A stretch of 64,000 bases of DNA from Cunninghamella blakesleeana (GCA_017871115.1 JAFCIZ010000005.1:2278501-2342500); one strand, 5' to 3'; counted from the stretch's first letter, positions 1-11,937 are shown. A program made the numbers and translations. The notes: generated by a model not told the origin, from the letters alone.

Positions 1-154
1 TTCAATTGACTGCTTTATAATTTTTTATTTTTTATTTTTATTTTAGACTTGTACCTTATGTTGGTATGATTACTATCATCATGAACGAATATCTATCTGT
101 CAAATATACTCTTTTAGGTTTAGTTGATTTATTTGCTATTCCACAAAGGAAATA
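1..154 (+). CDS. 3'-terminal exon of an unidentified protein (partial)
   Basis: The coding part starts after a pyrimidine-rich acceptor ending at 46 and stays open to a TAA at 152-154. With one base carried from the upstream exon it reads through LVPYVGMIT, MNEYLSVKY and TLLGLVDLF to a basic end, PQRK. The composition looks coding, because the other two frames break quickly. The hydrophobic stretch could be part of a membrane segment or a buried helix. The rest of the gene lies outside the window and I do not recognise the family. What remains is about 35 residues. An alternative is that it is an unrelated open stretch, but the clean acceptor and stop make a last exon more likely. Confidence 0.5.
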
Positions 155-555
155 ATCAAGTCTTTACTTTTTTTGTAAAGCATCAAACTTTTTCTATTAA
201 TTTTTTGATTATGCTTAAAAATGATAAATGTATATATACAGAAAAATAAGAAATAAAGTATGGCAAGGAATATCAATAATAAACAGTAGATTAGTTGAAA
301 TAAGAATAATAAATAAATAAATAAAGGGGGAAATAATGTATTTAGCAAAGTTATAAATACCAGGGGTTTGACATATAAACATTTGAATTAATTCTAAACT
401 ATCTTTTTTAAATTTTAAAATCAAAGAGTGGTTGGTAATCATCATTTAGATTTTAAATCATGGCTTTTTTTTCTTTTTCTTTTTCTTTCTTCTTTTTTAT
501 TTTTATTTTAGCATATTTATCAACTTTTCAAGACATATAGACAAATCAAATAATT
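155..555. other. intergenic, 401 nt
   Basis: Between the end of the partial gene and the start of the UPF0014 gene. AT-rich, with a T-rich/pyrimidine stretch at about 465-512 ending in TTTTAG, which could be a 5' UTR intron acceptor. The minus-strand open frames here are low-complexity Leu/Ile/Phe and look non-coding. No RNA gene seen. Confidence 0.5.
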
Positions 556-2023
556 ATGGAGCACAATCCAACAGTCATTATTAATCCTTTGGATAACAGC
601 AATAGTTTTGGAAATGAACCATTGGGTCTTAATAATGTTACAATTCCTTTGCAACACATCATGGATGATAATAGCCACTTACCGGACTTGTCTTGGGGAA
701 ACGTTTTAATAGCAAGTTCACTTTTTATTGTTGATTGTAAGTACTATATTTCTTATTTTTATTTTTATTTATTTTTTTTAACAAAAAAAAAATACTAACC
801 GAATGCATATTTTATTATTATGATCGTTGTTTATTCTAGTCATTATATCATTTTATCTCAATATGAAACTAACAAAACCACTCATTATAAGTGCTTTAAG
901 GTGTCTGATCCAATTAACAATGATGGTAATAGAATATACTTTTTATACAAATAATACATATTATTAAAGTATAACAAACTCTGTACATACTGATATATAG
1001 GGCTATATTTTAGAAGATCTATTTTTACAACGAAATCCTTATTATGTGGCCGCCATGACATGTAAGCAGATGTGTTTATTATTATTGTTTCAAAATAAAT
1101 AAGTAATATAGGTTTATATAAATGGATATAGATATAAATAAATACAAATATTTATGCATCAATTGATTTATTTATTTATTTATTTTAAAAAAATATATAG
1201 TTATCTTAATATTATTATCCACTGGTGAAACTGTTTTTAATAAATCAAAGAAAATATTTCATGGCTTGGTACGAAAGAATATATATTTTTTATATATACG
1301 TAATAGCTAATTCTTTTTATTTAATTATACGCTAATGTATCCATATCTTTTATTTTTTTTAAAAAAATAAAATAATATATACTAGTTTGGATCGGTCTTT
1401 ATATCATCAACCCTTGGTGTCATTGTTATCAGCATATTAGGGATTAAATTTGCCATTCATCAGGACCCATTTTGGGAACCAATAGTCTTTATTCCTACTG
1501 TTGGATTAATATTGGGCGTAACAACAAGTACTATGGCCATGACATTAAATTCATTTATAGGTGGACTTACAGGAACAAATAGTGTACGAATAGAAACATT
1601 ATTAGCTATGGGAGCTTCACGATGGGAAGCTACAACAAGTATAACAAGAGAATCCTCACGTTTAGCCATGTTACCTAATATTCAACGTATGTCCATTGCT
1701 GGATTAATCACTATTCCTGGTGCTATGGCCGGTCAAATTATTGGTGGCGCAAATATTATGGACTCGGTCCATTATCAACAAATCATTTTATTTATGATTG
1801 CTGCATGCTCTGGACTTTCTATTATGTTGTTAACTACTGTAAGCCATTTATATAAGCAATGTTTTTTTTTTTTTTTTTCTTTTTTTTAAATCTCAGTTTT
1901 TATTAACTTCATCTCAATTTTTAAATTATATTAATTTAGTTGATTAGAATGATTTTATTGGATCAAAAACATAGACTTCGAAAAGAACGCATCCAAAGTT
2001 TAAAAAGATTTTGTCGATTTTAA
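556..2023 (+). CDS. UPF0014 / FetB-like membrane permease
   Basis: Six exons: 556-736, 840-925, 1001-1061, 1201-1268, 1386-1838, 1940-2023, giving 310 residues. The protein matches the UPF0014 family, whose bacterial member FetB is the permease half of an iron-related ABC exporter; plant STAR2/ALS3 belong to the same family. Seen directly: several hydrophobic segments; the family segment RCLIQLTMMGYILEDLF; the long exon 5 with TMAMTLNSFIGGLTG, then the charged cytoplasmic loop ETLLAMGASRWEATTSI and SIAGLITIPGAMAGQIIGG. The C-terminus is short and basic (KERIQSLKRF), as in FetB. The first about 50 residues are polar and precede the first membrane segment. The separate ATPase subunit that bacteria need (FetA) is not encoded nearby, so the partner and substrate in this fungus are unknown; metal or nucleotide-sugar transport is only inferred from relatives. 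Confidence 0.88.
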
Positions 2024-2181
2024 GTAATAAATAATTAATCATGGATTTTTAATTATATCATTTTGGTAAATAAATATATATATATATATAAAATGAAAAT
2101 GGTTGAATGATTTATTTATAAATAGTGCAATAATATATATATTTATATATATATATTTAAAAAAATGAGGTGTGTGTATGT

Positions 2182-2215
2182 GGAAGAAGAGAGAGGGAGA
2201 GAGAGAAGGAGGGAA
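2182..2215 (+). repeat. homopurine GA-rich tract
   Basis: About 34 consecutive purines, mainly GA repeats, preceded by a short TG run (about 2171-2181). It lies in the 208-nt gap between two convergent 3' ends (UPF0014 and GNA1). In a surrounding sequence that is almost all A and T it is conspicuous; it could form triplex DNA or be a 3' UTR element. Confidence 0.8.
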
Positions 2216-2231
2216 TAAAGTCGAATATTAT

Positions 2232-3104
2232 TTATAATTTAGCTTTTGTATCAACATACCAAGCCATTTCATATTCTTTTTGTTTAAAACCACACTTTTC
2301 ATAGAATGGGACATTCTTTTCAGAACAATCAAGAATAACTATACAAAAAAAAACGAAAAATAAAAAAAAGTAAAGTTAATGAATAAAATGCACCAATAAG
2401 CCTTATATATATATATAATGATCTATTCAACATACCTTTATAACATCCACGTTGAGCACCAATATATTTTAATGCTTCAATAATACGTAAACCTAATTTT
2501 TTTCCTTGTTGGTTACCATCTACAGCAATATCTTCAATATGACCCACTAATCCATTTTTATGTACAAATTTACGTTCAACAAAAATAGTACCTACTGCAA
2601 CTACTTTATCCAACTTGTCATCAGTAATGGTAATAGTGAAATCTATAATATTAAAAATAATAATAAAGTATATTTTTCAATTAAAAAATAATTCTTTAAC
2701 TTTGTATACTTCTATAATATGATTACTTACATTCATGGTTATGATTCTTCAAGTAATGGAATTGTTCTATATAAATCAATATATCATTGTTTTTATTAGT
2801 ATTATTGTTATTATTTGTTATCTTAAGGATGATGGTTTTTTTATATTTCTATTTTAAAAATAAAAAAGGTTTTCTTTTTTTTTTTTAAGTCGCTTATTTC
2901 TATTATTATTATTATTATTTAGTTTTACGTACCAAGAAATTCTTCTTTTGTATGATTGCCAACTTCAGTTAAAACTTCTAATACTTTTAAGAAACCTCTT
3001 TCATAATCATTAGAACGAAGGGCACGTAAGGTATATCCAGTAGGTAAAGCAGCTTGAACTTCGGGAGAGAGAAGGGTATTATCAAATAAAGTGATTTCAG
3101 ACAT
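2232..3104 (-). CDS. GNA1: glucosamine-6-phosphate N-acetyltransferase
   Basis: Four exons on the minus strand: 3104-2933, 2766-2731, 2642-2436, 2338-2232, giving 173 residues. Gna1 transfers acetyl from acetyl-CoA to glucosamine-6-phosphate, a step to UDP-GlcNAc and hence chitin and glycoproteins. Family sequence across the junctions supports the model: LPTGYTLRALRSNDYERGF near the N-terminus, then EDIAVDGNQQGKKLG, which is the GNAT acetyl-CoA loop (Q/R-x-x-G-x-G/A), and CYKVILDCSEKNVPFYEKCGF near the end. The length is typical for the family (about 150-185). The 36-nt second exon encodes only about 12 residues. The gene is divergent from the acyl-CoA thioesterase gene, with 297 nt between their starts, so they share a promoter region. 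I am confident of the identity. Confidence 0.95.
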
Positions 3105-3277
3105 TATGTATTTATATAATTAAGTTGTTTGTTTGTGTATAAAAATGTTTTTAGTAAAAGATGAAAAAGAAAAAGAAAGAAAAAAATTGAAATACACGTT
3201 TTTTATATCTCTTCACCCCTTTTCCGAAAAACTTATTTTTATTCCTCGGAAAAGAAATACTCTGCTAAAAATAAATG

Positions 3278-3288
3278 CGGTGATTGAA
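3278..3288 (+). promoter_or_regulatory. recurrent motif CGGTGATTGAA
   Basis: One copy of a recurring motif (about CGGNRWTTNAA) found upstream of several genes here. It lies 124 nt before the thioesterase start, within the shared GNA1/thioesterase intergenic region. The function is inferred from recurrence only. Confidence 0.45.
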
Positions 3289-3401
3289 TTTTTGATTGGT
3301 ATATTTATTTATATTTAATTTTTCATTGAGCAATTTTTTTTCCCCACCTTAATTTTTTTTTCTCTCACTCACTGTCTTTTTTTTTTTTTTTTTCTTAATA
3401 A

Positions 3402-5348
3402 ATGCCAAATTTTAAAACTGCTATTGAATCAATAAGATCATTATGGTTAAGAGCTTTTTTATTTATTACAGATCCAATATTTAAATTATTATTACCTGAT
3501 CCTTATACTAATGCTGGGAACGAACGTGTATCAACAAAATATATGTATGAGAGTCGCGTTACTATGACTGAAATTGTTACAAGTTCTCATGTTAACGTTT
3601 TAGTAAGTTTAAAGTGATAAAATAGGAATAATAAAAAAAGAGTACTTTTATTATTGTTATTCATCTAATCTTGAATATTTTATTTATTTATTGGCTGATT
3701 ATTTTATTAGGGTGTCGCATTCGCTGGCACTATTCTTGGTTGGATAGATATTGCTGCTGGTATAGCTGCTAAAAGACATGCTTCCGTTCCTTGTGTAAAA
3801 TAATAATAATAAAAATTATGCCATATTTTTTTCTTTTAAAACTCTAATTTTAAAATATCGATTATTGTCACTATTTTTAGGTAACACGATCAGTAGATGA
3901 TGTAGCCTTTCTTAGACCAGTAAAAGAAGGAGATATTGTAAGTATCCTCATGTAATAAAAAAGAATAAATGAATGATTATATATGCTTATATAAAAGTAA
4001 TAATCATTTAAATTTTTATTTTTATTTTTATATTTTTATAAATATTCATATAGTTGAAAATCCAAGCGTCTGTCAATAAATCATGGAAAACATCAATGGA
4101 AGTAGGTGTCAAAATCGAAGCCGAGTCACCATTAACAGCAGAGCGTATATTTGTTGCTCATGCTTATTTAACCTTTGTTGCTTTATCACCACGACCTAAA
4201 CCACGTACTTATCTTGGAAAGCATTATTTGCAATATCAACCAATTGCTGTCCCCAGTATTGTTCCCATGAATGATGATGAAAAAAGAAGATTTGATATGG
4301 CTGAACGAAGAAGACAAGGCCGATTAAAAAGAAAACAACCAGATTATACTATTATTCGAAATACAATGCAGGCTTATGCTCAAGGATTACAATTGCATCA
4401 ATTACAGGATGCCCCTCTTCATTCTCATCCTGCTTTTACTACAAAAACAATGATTTCATCATCATCATCTTCTGTAGAAGAAGAAAAAAATAAAAACGAA
4501 AATGATGAAAGGAATCCTTTTGCGGATAATCATCATCAGCAAATGGAATCCAATATAAAATCGCCTTTATCAAGTACTTTTCAACAACGAAGATATTCCA
4601 TGGATCCTTCTATGTTGCAACCTTTTAAATCATTAAATACCGAAGACTCTTTTGCAGAAGTAGTGAAATTGGTAATGCCTCAACATGCTAATACATTAGG
4701 AATTACTTTTGGTGGTCAAATTATTTCTTGGATGGAATTGTGTGCTCTTAGTAGTGCAAATCGGTTAGCTAAAGCTTACTTATTAACAGCAAGGTAATTA
4801 TATATATATATATAATTTTACCAAAATATAAATCAATATTCGACACTTACTTTTCTCAATATACTTATAATCATCATTATTATTTTTATTATTATTATTA
4901 TATATATATTAGTATTGATACATTAAATTTTATCACTCCTACAAGAATTGGTGATGTGATTACCATTAGGTCTATTATATCAAAAAATTATACTTCATCA
5001 ATGGAAGTTTATGTTAGTGTAGAAGCAGGTATGTGAGAAATTATAGATGAATAATAATGGTTACTATCATATTAGGAGAAAGAGAGTATTAAGAGTAAAT
5101 CAAAACTTATCATTTTTATTCAAAAAAAAAAAAAAATAGAAAATTTACAAACGGGGGAAACCAACTTTACAAATGATGGGTTTTTTACTATTACAGCAGT
5201 AGATAAAGAACTTATTCCTGTCATCACTCCTCACATTATTCCTCAAACTCAAGCTGAAATAGATCTTTATGAAAAAGGTGATGAAAGAAGAAATAAAAGA
5301 TTATTATACCGACAACAATTGGCTGAATTAATTAATAGTAATCGCTAA
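3402..5348 (+). CDS. double-hotdog acyl-CoA thioesterase
   Basis: Six exons: 3402-3602, 3711-3794, 3881-3937, 4054-4793, 4913-5028, 5140-5348, giving 468 residues. It resembles the ACOT family with tandem hotdog domains, which hydrolyse acyl-CoA to free acid and CoA. The first hotdog begins around residue 48 (TKYMYESRVTMTEIV, then GVAFAGTILGWIDIAAGIAA) and contains RSVDDVAFLRPVKEGDI. The second starts near residue 314 (FAEVVKLVMPQHANTLG, ITFGGQIISWMELCALSSA) and continues with TLNFITPTRIGDVITI. Between them is a polar linker of about 140 residues, rich in Ser, Glu, Asn and His and probably disordered. No START domain is present. There is no obvious targeting signal: the C-terminus ends LINSNR, not a PTS1, so cytosolic or mitochondrial location is open. 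Confidence 0.85.
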
Positions 5349-5998
5349 ACTGAAAAGTAAAAATAAAATAAAAATATAGTAAATTTTCGATTTAGAAAAC
5401 TTGAAATGAAATTGATGAAGAATATATATATGTATATCTCATATGTATTATATACATGTGGAATATATTACCACTTTCTTTGTATACTATTGTTATTATT
5501 ATTATTAAAATATTCTATTTTTGAATCATGGAATAATACAATAAAAAGTAAAAAATAAAAAGTTGGTGTATATATAAAATGTTTCTTGACAAGGAATCCA
5601 TAATAGGAAATTGCTAATAGCTACGTTTGTTTATTGTTTGTATTGATATTCATTCCTTTTCTTTTTTTTAAAAAAAAAAAAATGATAAAAATTCATACTT
5701 ATGTAACTTTAATTGTCATTATTATCTTTAATATCACTAGTTTGAAATATTATATAAACATATAAATAAAATTTTATGTATGCATATTAATAAAGAGTCA
5801 TATTCATATATATCTATTTTATTTTGATCCAAGTACTGTTATTAATTTTAAAACAAGGTACCCATAAGCTTAGCCACTACTACTGACTCAATCTTAGCAT
5901 AACACAAAAAAACTGAGATTGAATTTTTTTTTTTGATCAGAAAAAAAAAATCTTTTTTTTTTCTTTTCTTTTCTTTAAACTTTATATAATTTTTTAAA
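5349..5998. other. intergenic, 650 nt
   Basis: Between the thioesterase and MTD1, both on the plus strand. Contains AT microsatellite and homopolymer runs, and a TGAGATTGAA element at 5914-5923. No coding potential or RNA gene recognised. Confidence 0.5.
5913..5923 (+). promoter_or_regulatory. variant of recurrent motif, CTGAGATTGAA
   Basis: A one-base variant of the CGGAGATTGAA form seen upstream of the uS11 gene. It lies 86 nt before the MTD1 start and is followed by a T run. Function not known. Confidence 0.35.
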
Positions 5999-6207
5999 AT
6001 GGCTATTGCATGCAAAACTATCCTTGCTTCTAAAGTCTCTGCTTCTTTCAGGTAAAATACTATGGCTATATATATGTACATATATATGTATATGTATATA
6101 TAAGAGAAATAAAATAAAAAAAAAAGGTACAGAGAGAAAGAGAAGGTTATTTTTCCTTATTTGACAGTTTTTATTTTTCCGGGATAATATATAATATCAT
6201 GAACTAA

Positions 6208-6244
<37 letters not shown>

Positions 6245-7397
6245 ATAAAATAGAGAACAAATTAAAGCTGATATTAAAGAACGTAATATTTGTCCCAAGT
6301 TAGTCGGTTTCCTTGCTAATGAAGATCCCGCCGCTAAAAAATATGCCGAATGGACTGCAAAGACTTGTGCTGAAACTGGTGTAGCCTTTGAACTTCGTAA
6401 AGTCAATAAACAAGAGTTGGAAGAAAAAATCACTGAAGCTAATGAAGAAAAGGAAGTGAATGGTATTATGGTCTATTATCCAGTTTTTGGTGGGAAACAG
6501 GTAAAATTTTTAATTTGGTATTATAAAAAAAAGCTGAGGAAATGACATGGGTATATATTAAAATATAAACGAATCAATGAGTAATATTTATACTCATGCG
6601 CATATATATATATTATTTTTATTATATATAGGATTTATATTTACAAAGTTGTGTTAGTACATTAAAAGACGTAGAAGGTTTATGTCATAAATTTGTATAT
6701 AATGTATATCATAATATTCGTTTCATTGATGAGGGTGAAACTATGAAATGCATTATCCCATGTACTCCTCTTGCATGTGTTAAGGTATATTTATAATATG
6801 ATATATAAAATAAAGTAAAATAAGCTAAAATGAGATACAAAAAGATTGTATTAATAAATTAATTTTATTTATTTTTATACATTAATATATAATTTTGGAT
6901 AAATTGATTAGATTCTTGAATATATTGGTGTCTATAATTCAGTTCTTCCTTATGGCAACCGATTATATGGTCGCACCATCACAGTTGTAAATCGTAGTGA
7001 AATTGTTGGTCGTCCTTTAGCCGCCATGTTAGCCAATGATGGGGCTAAAGTTTATTCAGTTGATATTAATGGTATTCAATTATTTACTCGTGGAAATGGA
7101 ATTCATTTACAAGCTCATAAAGTAGAAGATATTGATGAAACTTTAGAAGATGTAGTACCTAAATCCGATGTGGTCATTACTGGTGTCCCTACTCCTAAAT
7201 ATAAATTACCTTCTTCTTTATTAAAAGACGGTGTAATTGCTATTAACTTCTCTTCCTTTGCTAACTTTGAAGATGACGTGAAGTCAAAGGCTTCTATCTT
7301 TGTTCCTTCTGTTGGTAAAGTCACTGTGGCTATGTTGGAACGTAATTTACTTCGTCTTCATGATTATCAAAATGATTTAACTGAAAAAAAGAAATAA
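5999..7397 (+). CDS. MTD1: NAD-dependent 5,10-methylenetetrahydrofolate dehydrogenase
   Basis: Four exons: 5999-6051, 6254-6500, 6632-6784, 6912-7397, giving 312 residues, close to yeast Mtd1 (320). The enzyme oxidises 5,10-methylene-THF to methenyl-THF with NAD+ in cytosolic one-carbon metabolism. Supporting sequence: KLVGFLANEDPAAKKYAEWT in the substrate domain; NGIMVYYPVFGGKQDLYLQS; and the dinucleotide-binding region TVVNRSEIVGRPLAAMLAND followed by AKVYSVDINGIQLFTRG, which is characteristic of the mono-functional NAD enzyme rather than the trifunctional C1-THF synthase. There is no cyclohydrolase or formyl-THF synthetase extension. The first exon encodes a short 17-residue leader with basic residues (MAIACKTILASKVSASFR) that could be a weak mitochondrial presequence, but the yeast protein is cytosolic. 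The intron after it contains a long TA repeat. Confidence 0.95.
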
Positions 7398-7969
7398 TTA
7401 AATTAACTTAAATAATAATAATCATTCATCATATATATATATATATATATATATTCATTTATTTCATTAACATTTAACTTTAGATTTATACAATAATAAA
7501 AAAAGAAAAAGAAATGCTTTTGTTGAAGTTTTAAGTTTCTGATTTTTTATGTTTTATTACAAGATCAAAAAATAAATCAAAATAGTAGGGATGATTTTAT
7601 TTTTTCATAAGCGATCCTATCTTTATAAAATAGGACGATATATAGTATCAATAAAATACTGAAATAAAATAAAGTATTCTTTATGTTCCTGGAAATATTT
7701 TTAATTTTATTTTTAAAAAGGAATGAATATATAAAGTAAAGAGAAATAAGAGATATTCTTTTATTTAGCATAAATCCAAACCATTTTTTTTTGATTTTCT
7801 CTCTCAAGGGCGGAGTTTTTCTATTTTTCTATAACATAGCTTAAAGTCAATTTTTTTGAACCTCTTTCTTCTTTCCTGCAATTTTTTTTATCTCTCTTAA
7901 TTTTTATTATTATTTTTATACAATATTATAATCAATCATTATAATATAAAATATATATTATAATATACA
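7398..7969. other. intergenic, 572 nt, gamma-tubulin promoter
   Basis: Contains a TA repeat (about 7432-7452), a T-rich pyrimidine block just before the gamma-tubulin start, and a GC-containing element GCGGAGTTTTTC at 7810-7821, about 150 nt upstream of the start, which resembles the recurrent CGG-ATT motif. No gene seen; the 76-residue minus-strand open frame is low complexity. Confidence 0.5.
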
Positions 7970-8581
7970 ATGCCACGTGAAATAATTACTTTACAAGCTG
8001 GTCAATGCGGCAATCAAAGTATATATACAATAAATAATATAATATAATTTTATTTTTTATTTTATTATTTTTGAAAAAAATAAATAAAACATTTACAAGA
8101 AATTGATTTTAAATCTATTTTTTGTTGTTTGTTTATAAAAATATATAGTCGGTAGCGAATTTTGGAGACAGATATGCGCAGAGCATGGCATTAGTAGTGA
8201 TGGTACTTTGGAAGATTTTGCAACTGAAGGTGGCGATCGTAAAGATGTTTTTTTTTATCAAGTATGTATAATAATAACAGTAATATATATATTTGAAAGT
8301 ACCTGTAAGTCGATTAACATATATTTATTTATCTATTTTAGGCTGACGATGAACATTATATTCCAAGAGCATTATTATTAGATCTTGAACCTAGAGTCAT
8401 AAATACTATACGCGAATCACCTTTTGCCAATTTATATAATCCTGAAAATATATTTGTAGCTAATGATGGTGGAGGTGCGGGTAATATATGGTCATATGGG
8501 TATTCTCAAGGTGAAAGAGTATATGAAGATATTATTGATATGGTCGATAGAGAAGCTGATGGAAGTGATTCATTAGAGGTA

Positions 8582-8623
<42 letters not shown>

Positions 8624-9281
8624 TTAATTAAAAAAGAAATAGGAAAAAGGAAATGAAAAAACAGTGTTTATATGTGTATATTAATATTTGATTATTATTA
8701 TTATTATTATTCTGATTACTATTATTTATAAAGGGGTTTATGTTACTGCATTCTATTGCTGGTGGTACTGGTTCTGGGTTAGGGTCCTTTTTATTAGAAA
8801 AACTTAACGATCGTTATCCAAAAAAAATAATACAAACTTATTCTGTCTTTCCAAATTCTGATGAAGTATCTGATATTGTTGTTCAACCTTATAATAGTAT
8901 GCTTACTTTAAAAAGATTAACTTGTAATGCCGATAGTGTAGTAAGTTTACAAACATAAGTATATATTAATATGAATGTGTGTATGCAATACTTAGTTTAA
9001 CTCAATAAATATATAATTATTGGTATGGATAATAGGTTGTACTGGATAATGCGGCACTTGCTAGAATTGCTGCTGATCGTTTACATATTCAAACACCTAC
9101 TTTTGAACAAACAAATCAATTAGTTTCTACAGTCATGTCAGCAAGTACAACTACTTTACGTTATCCTGGGTATATGAACAATGACCTTGTTGGTATTGTA
9201 TCCTCTTTAATCCCTACTCCTCGTTGTCATTTCTTAACTACAGCTTATACACCCTTCTCAAGTGAACAAGTAGATAAAGTA

Positions 9282-9323
<42 letters not shown>

Positions 9324-10272
9324 GCGAGATAAATATCAAAATATCACCACAGCAAAAGGCTAATCATACTTGTACTATAAATATCTTCGTTTATATAGGC
9401 AAAATCTATACGAAAAACTACTGTATTGGATGTGATGAGACGCTTATTACAACCAAAGAATAGAATGGTATCAACAGTTCCATCTAAAAGGAGTTGTTAT
9501 ATTTCTGTATTAGATATCATTCAAGGTGAAGCTGATCCAACTGATGTAAGTTATATTTACAGAAATAAAATGCAATGATAAAATAAAATAATAACAAAAA
9601 AGTGATCTTCAAAATAAAAATTAATTTTTTTATATAATGATTCAGGTACATAAATCACTATTGCGTATACGAGAAAGACGATTGGCACAATTTATTCCTT
9701 GGGGCCCAGCAAGTATTCAAGTAGCTTTATCTAAAAAATCACCTTATGTACAAACTCCTCATCGTGTTAGTGGATTAATGCTAGCCAATCATACAAGTAT
9801 AGCTTCGGTAAGATTAAATAATATAATATACATACATACACATAAACATATATTTATAGAAATAAATATTGCTCTTTTTAACTAATGAGAATATTAATGC
9901 TATTGTTTATTATGTTGTATTTATTTATTTTTTAAAAAATTCAGTTATTTAAACGTATATGTGACCAATATGACCGATTAAAGAAACGTAATGCCTTTTT
10001 GGAACAATATAGAAAACAACCAATGTTTTCCGATAATTTGGATGAATTTGATGATTCAAGGAACGTTGTTCAAGATTTGATTGATGAATATGAAGCTTGT
10101 GAAACGCCTGAATACATTAACTATGTAAGTTACTTGTTAAAAAGATCTATTATATTTTTTTTAAAAAAAAGAAAAAAAAAATTATCATACGTACATTTAC
10201 CCATACATACCTGTTGTTATTCTTATTCTATTTTTATTTTAGGGGTCAAAGGATAAAATGGAAACAGCATGA
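7970..10272 (+). CDS. TUB4: gamma-tubulin
   Basis: Nine exons: 7970-8018, 8149-8261, 8342-8578, 8734-8940, 9036-9278, 9399-9545, 9646-9807, 9945-10124, 10243-10272, giving 455 residues, typical for gamma-tubulin. It nucleates microtubules in ring complexes at the spindle pole body. Features: the start [18 protein letters not shown]; the GTPase domain with GGGAGNIW and the tubulin signature [10 protein letters not shown] at about residues 142-151; [19 protein letters not shown]; and in the second domain [18 protein letters not shown] with the acidic C-terminal helices. MPREIITLQ and the NIW motif distinguish gamma from alpha and beta. The C-terminus, [10 protein letters not shown], is short. 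Introns are placed by exact frame and consensus GT/AG; intron 4 and others hold TA, TG and TAA microsatellites. Confidence 0.97.
8582..8622 (+). repeat. compound AT/TG microsatellite in gamma-tubulin intron
   Basis: An AT run (about 8582-8604) continues directly into a TG run (about 8605-8622), inside the intron that starts at 8579. A common intronic simple repeat; no function assigned. Confidence 0.85.
9284..9323 (+). repeat. TAA trinucleotide repeat in gamma-tubulin intron
   Basis: About 13 TAA units immediately after the donor site of the intron beginning at 9279. Simple sequence repeat only. Confidence 0.85.
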
Positions 10273-10566
10273 TCAATTTAATACATTTATTATTTTATTA
10301 TTTTATCATTGATATCTTGAGGTAGTGTTTTTATATTTTAATAAAGCTATGTATATAGAATAAATAAATAAAATGTAAAGAAATAATATAATTATGATTC
10401 AAAAAAAAAAAAAAATTGAAACACACATACAATGGAATTGAAAACTATTATAAATAATAAACAATGAAGTTTTTATATAAATGTATATATAGTATAATAA
10501 AAAGTATGATATTAAGAGAAGAAGAAAAAAAAGAAAAAAAAATCTACATCCTTTTTTTTATTATTA

Positions 10567-11937
10567 TTATTGGCTTCGAGCAAATTCAACTCTAAGAATA
10601 AGATTATCATAACCATAACCATTGATGGCTTGTTGAGCACGTTCAGCATCCTCCCGATCAGCAAAGGAGACAAAAGCAAAACCTTTACATAATCTAGTTT
10701 CACGATCACGAGCAAGGAAGACACGAGTGATACTACCAAAGCGACGGAAGAGATCATGGATATCATTATCGACCACATCTTCAGATAAATTAGTAACACG
10801 TAAAGTACAGTTGTCATCACGACGTTCACGAGATTCTGAAGCACCACTACCAACAGCACCAGCGACACCACCAGCAACCTTATTTCGAAGATGAGGAGGA
10901 GTGTATTTAGCAGGTCCACCAGCAGCAGATGTAGGTTCGGGTGTGCTTGCACCAGAAAGATCAGGGGTTTCCAATTTAACTGCTTCTAATGAAGAGGCCA
11001 ATTCATCCAATGGTTGTAAGGTATCTTTGTAAGGACATTTGGAAGTGAAATGTTCTCCTTTACAAATACGACACATGATATTCTTTGATTTAAGTTGGCT
11101 ACGTACTTTATCTTGAACAATTTCAGCTGCACTAGGTTCTTCACTCTAATAAAACAAAATAGAATATAATATAAATTAAATAAATATATATATATATTGG
11201 TTTAGATCATTCAAACACTGTTTCTATTATGTATTTTAATTCTGATCCAATCCATTTTTTTTTAAAAAATAAAGATAAAATAAAATAGCCCCTCTCACAT
11301 TATTTTAATCCATCTCTATTTTTTATCTTGTTTTATTTTTATTTTTACCTTGCTAGATTTAGATCCTAACTTTAAGGGAATATTTTCACCAATAGTAGTA
11401 GTTGATAAATCTGGTCCAGGTTTATTACCTTCTTCTTCACCAAATTTGGCCCATTTCTTTCTTTGAGCAACAGATTTATTCACATGTTCGGTTTTAAGGG
11501 TTGATCTGATTTTACGAGTAATCTATTATTATCATTATTAAAAAAATTGCATATTCAATGAATATATATAATTATGAATAATTGAAAATAAACTATGTAT
11601 TGAATATATTTTAAATAATAAAAATAATATTATATGCCATGATATTTATAGATTTATATGTAGATATAACTTACTTTGACTTTTTTTCCAGCATCGTTTT
11701 CTTTATATTCGATAATATGTTTGATACCATTTTCGTCAGTGAATACTTTGGATTGATATGGATCTAAAATATATATATATATATAAAGTATATATGGAGT
11801 TGAGCATCATTGTCTTTCGTCTTTAATTCCAATATGTAAATATATATACTAATTTTTTTTTTTAAATAATTAAGAGTATAAAGCCAAAACTAACCTTCGT
11901 CTTCAATATCATCAGCCCAAGATGATTTACTTTGCAT
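10567..11937 (-). CDS. TIF35: translation initiation factor eIF3 subunit g
   Basis: Four exons on the minus strand: 11937-11895, 11763-11675, 11522-11349, 11145-10567, giving 294 residues. eIF3g is an RNA-binding subunit of eIF3 that supports scanning. The N-terminal half has the eIF3g pattern: SSWADDIEDED, DPYQSKVFTDENGIKHIIEY, KKVKITRKIRSTLKTEHVN, RKKWAKFGEEEGNKPGP. A CCHC zinc knuckle spans C127-x2-C130-x3-H134-x4-C139. A Thr/Pro/Gly/Ala linker leads to the C-terminal RRM at about 215-292, with RNP2-like LRVTNL and RNP1 KGFAFVSF. The length fits the family (about 270-320). It is divergent from the uS11 gene; both serve translation, and they share a 575-nt intergenic region. Confidence 0.95.

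Noticed and set aside
136..445. Two minus-strand frames of 70-76 codons upstream of the UPF0014 gene
   Set aside because: Almost only Leu, Ile, Phe and Tyr, as expected from random A/T DNA; no family resemblance and no splice support.
10512..10952. 146-codon minus-strand frame overlapping the last eIF3g exon
   Set aside because: It is a shifted frame of eIF3g coding sequence with an excess of Leu and Val; the eIF3g frame has a zinc knuckle and RRM.
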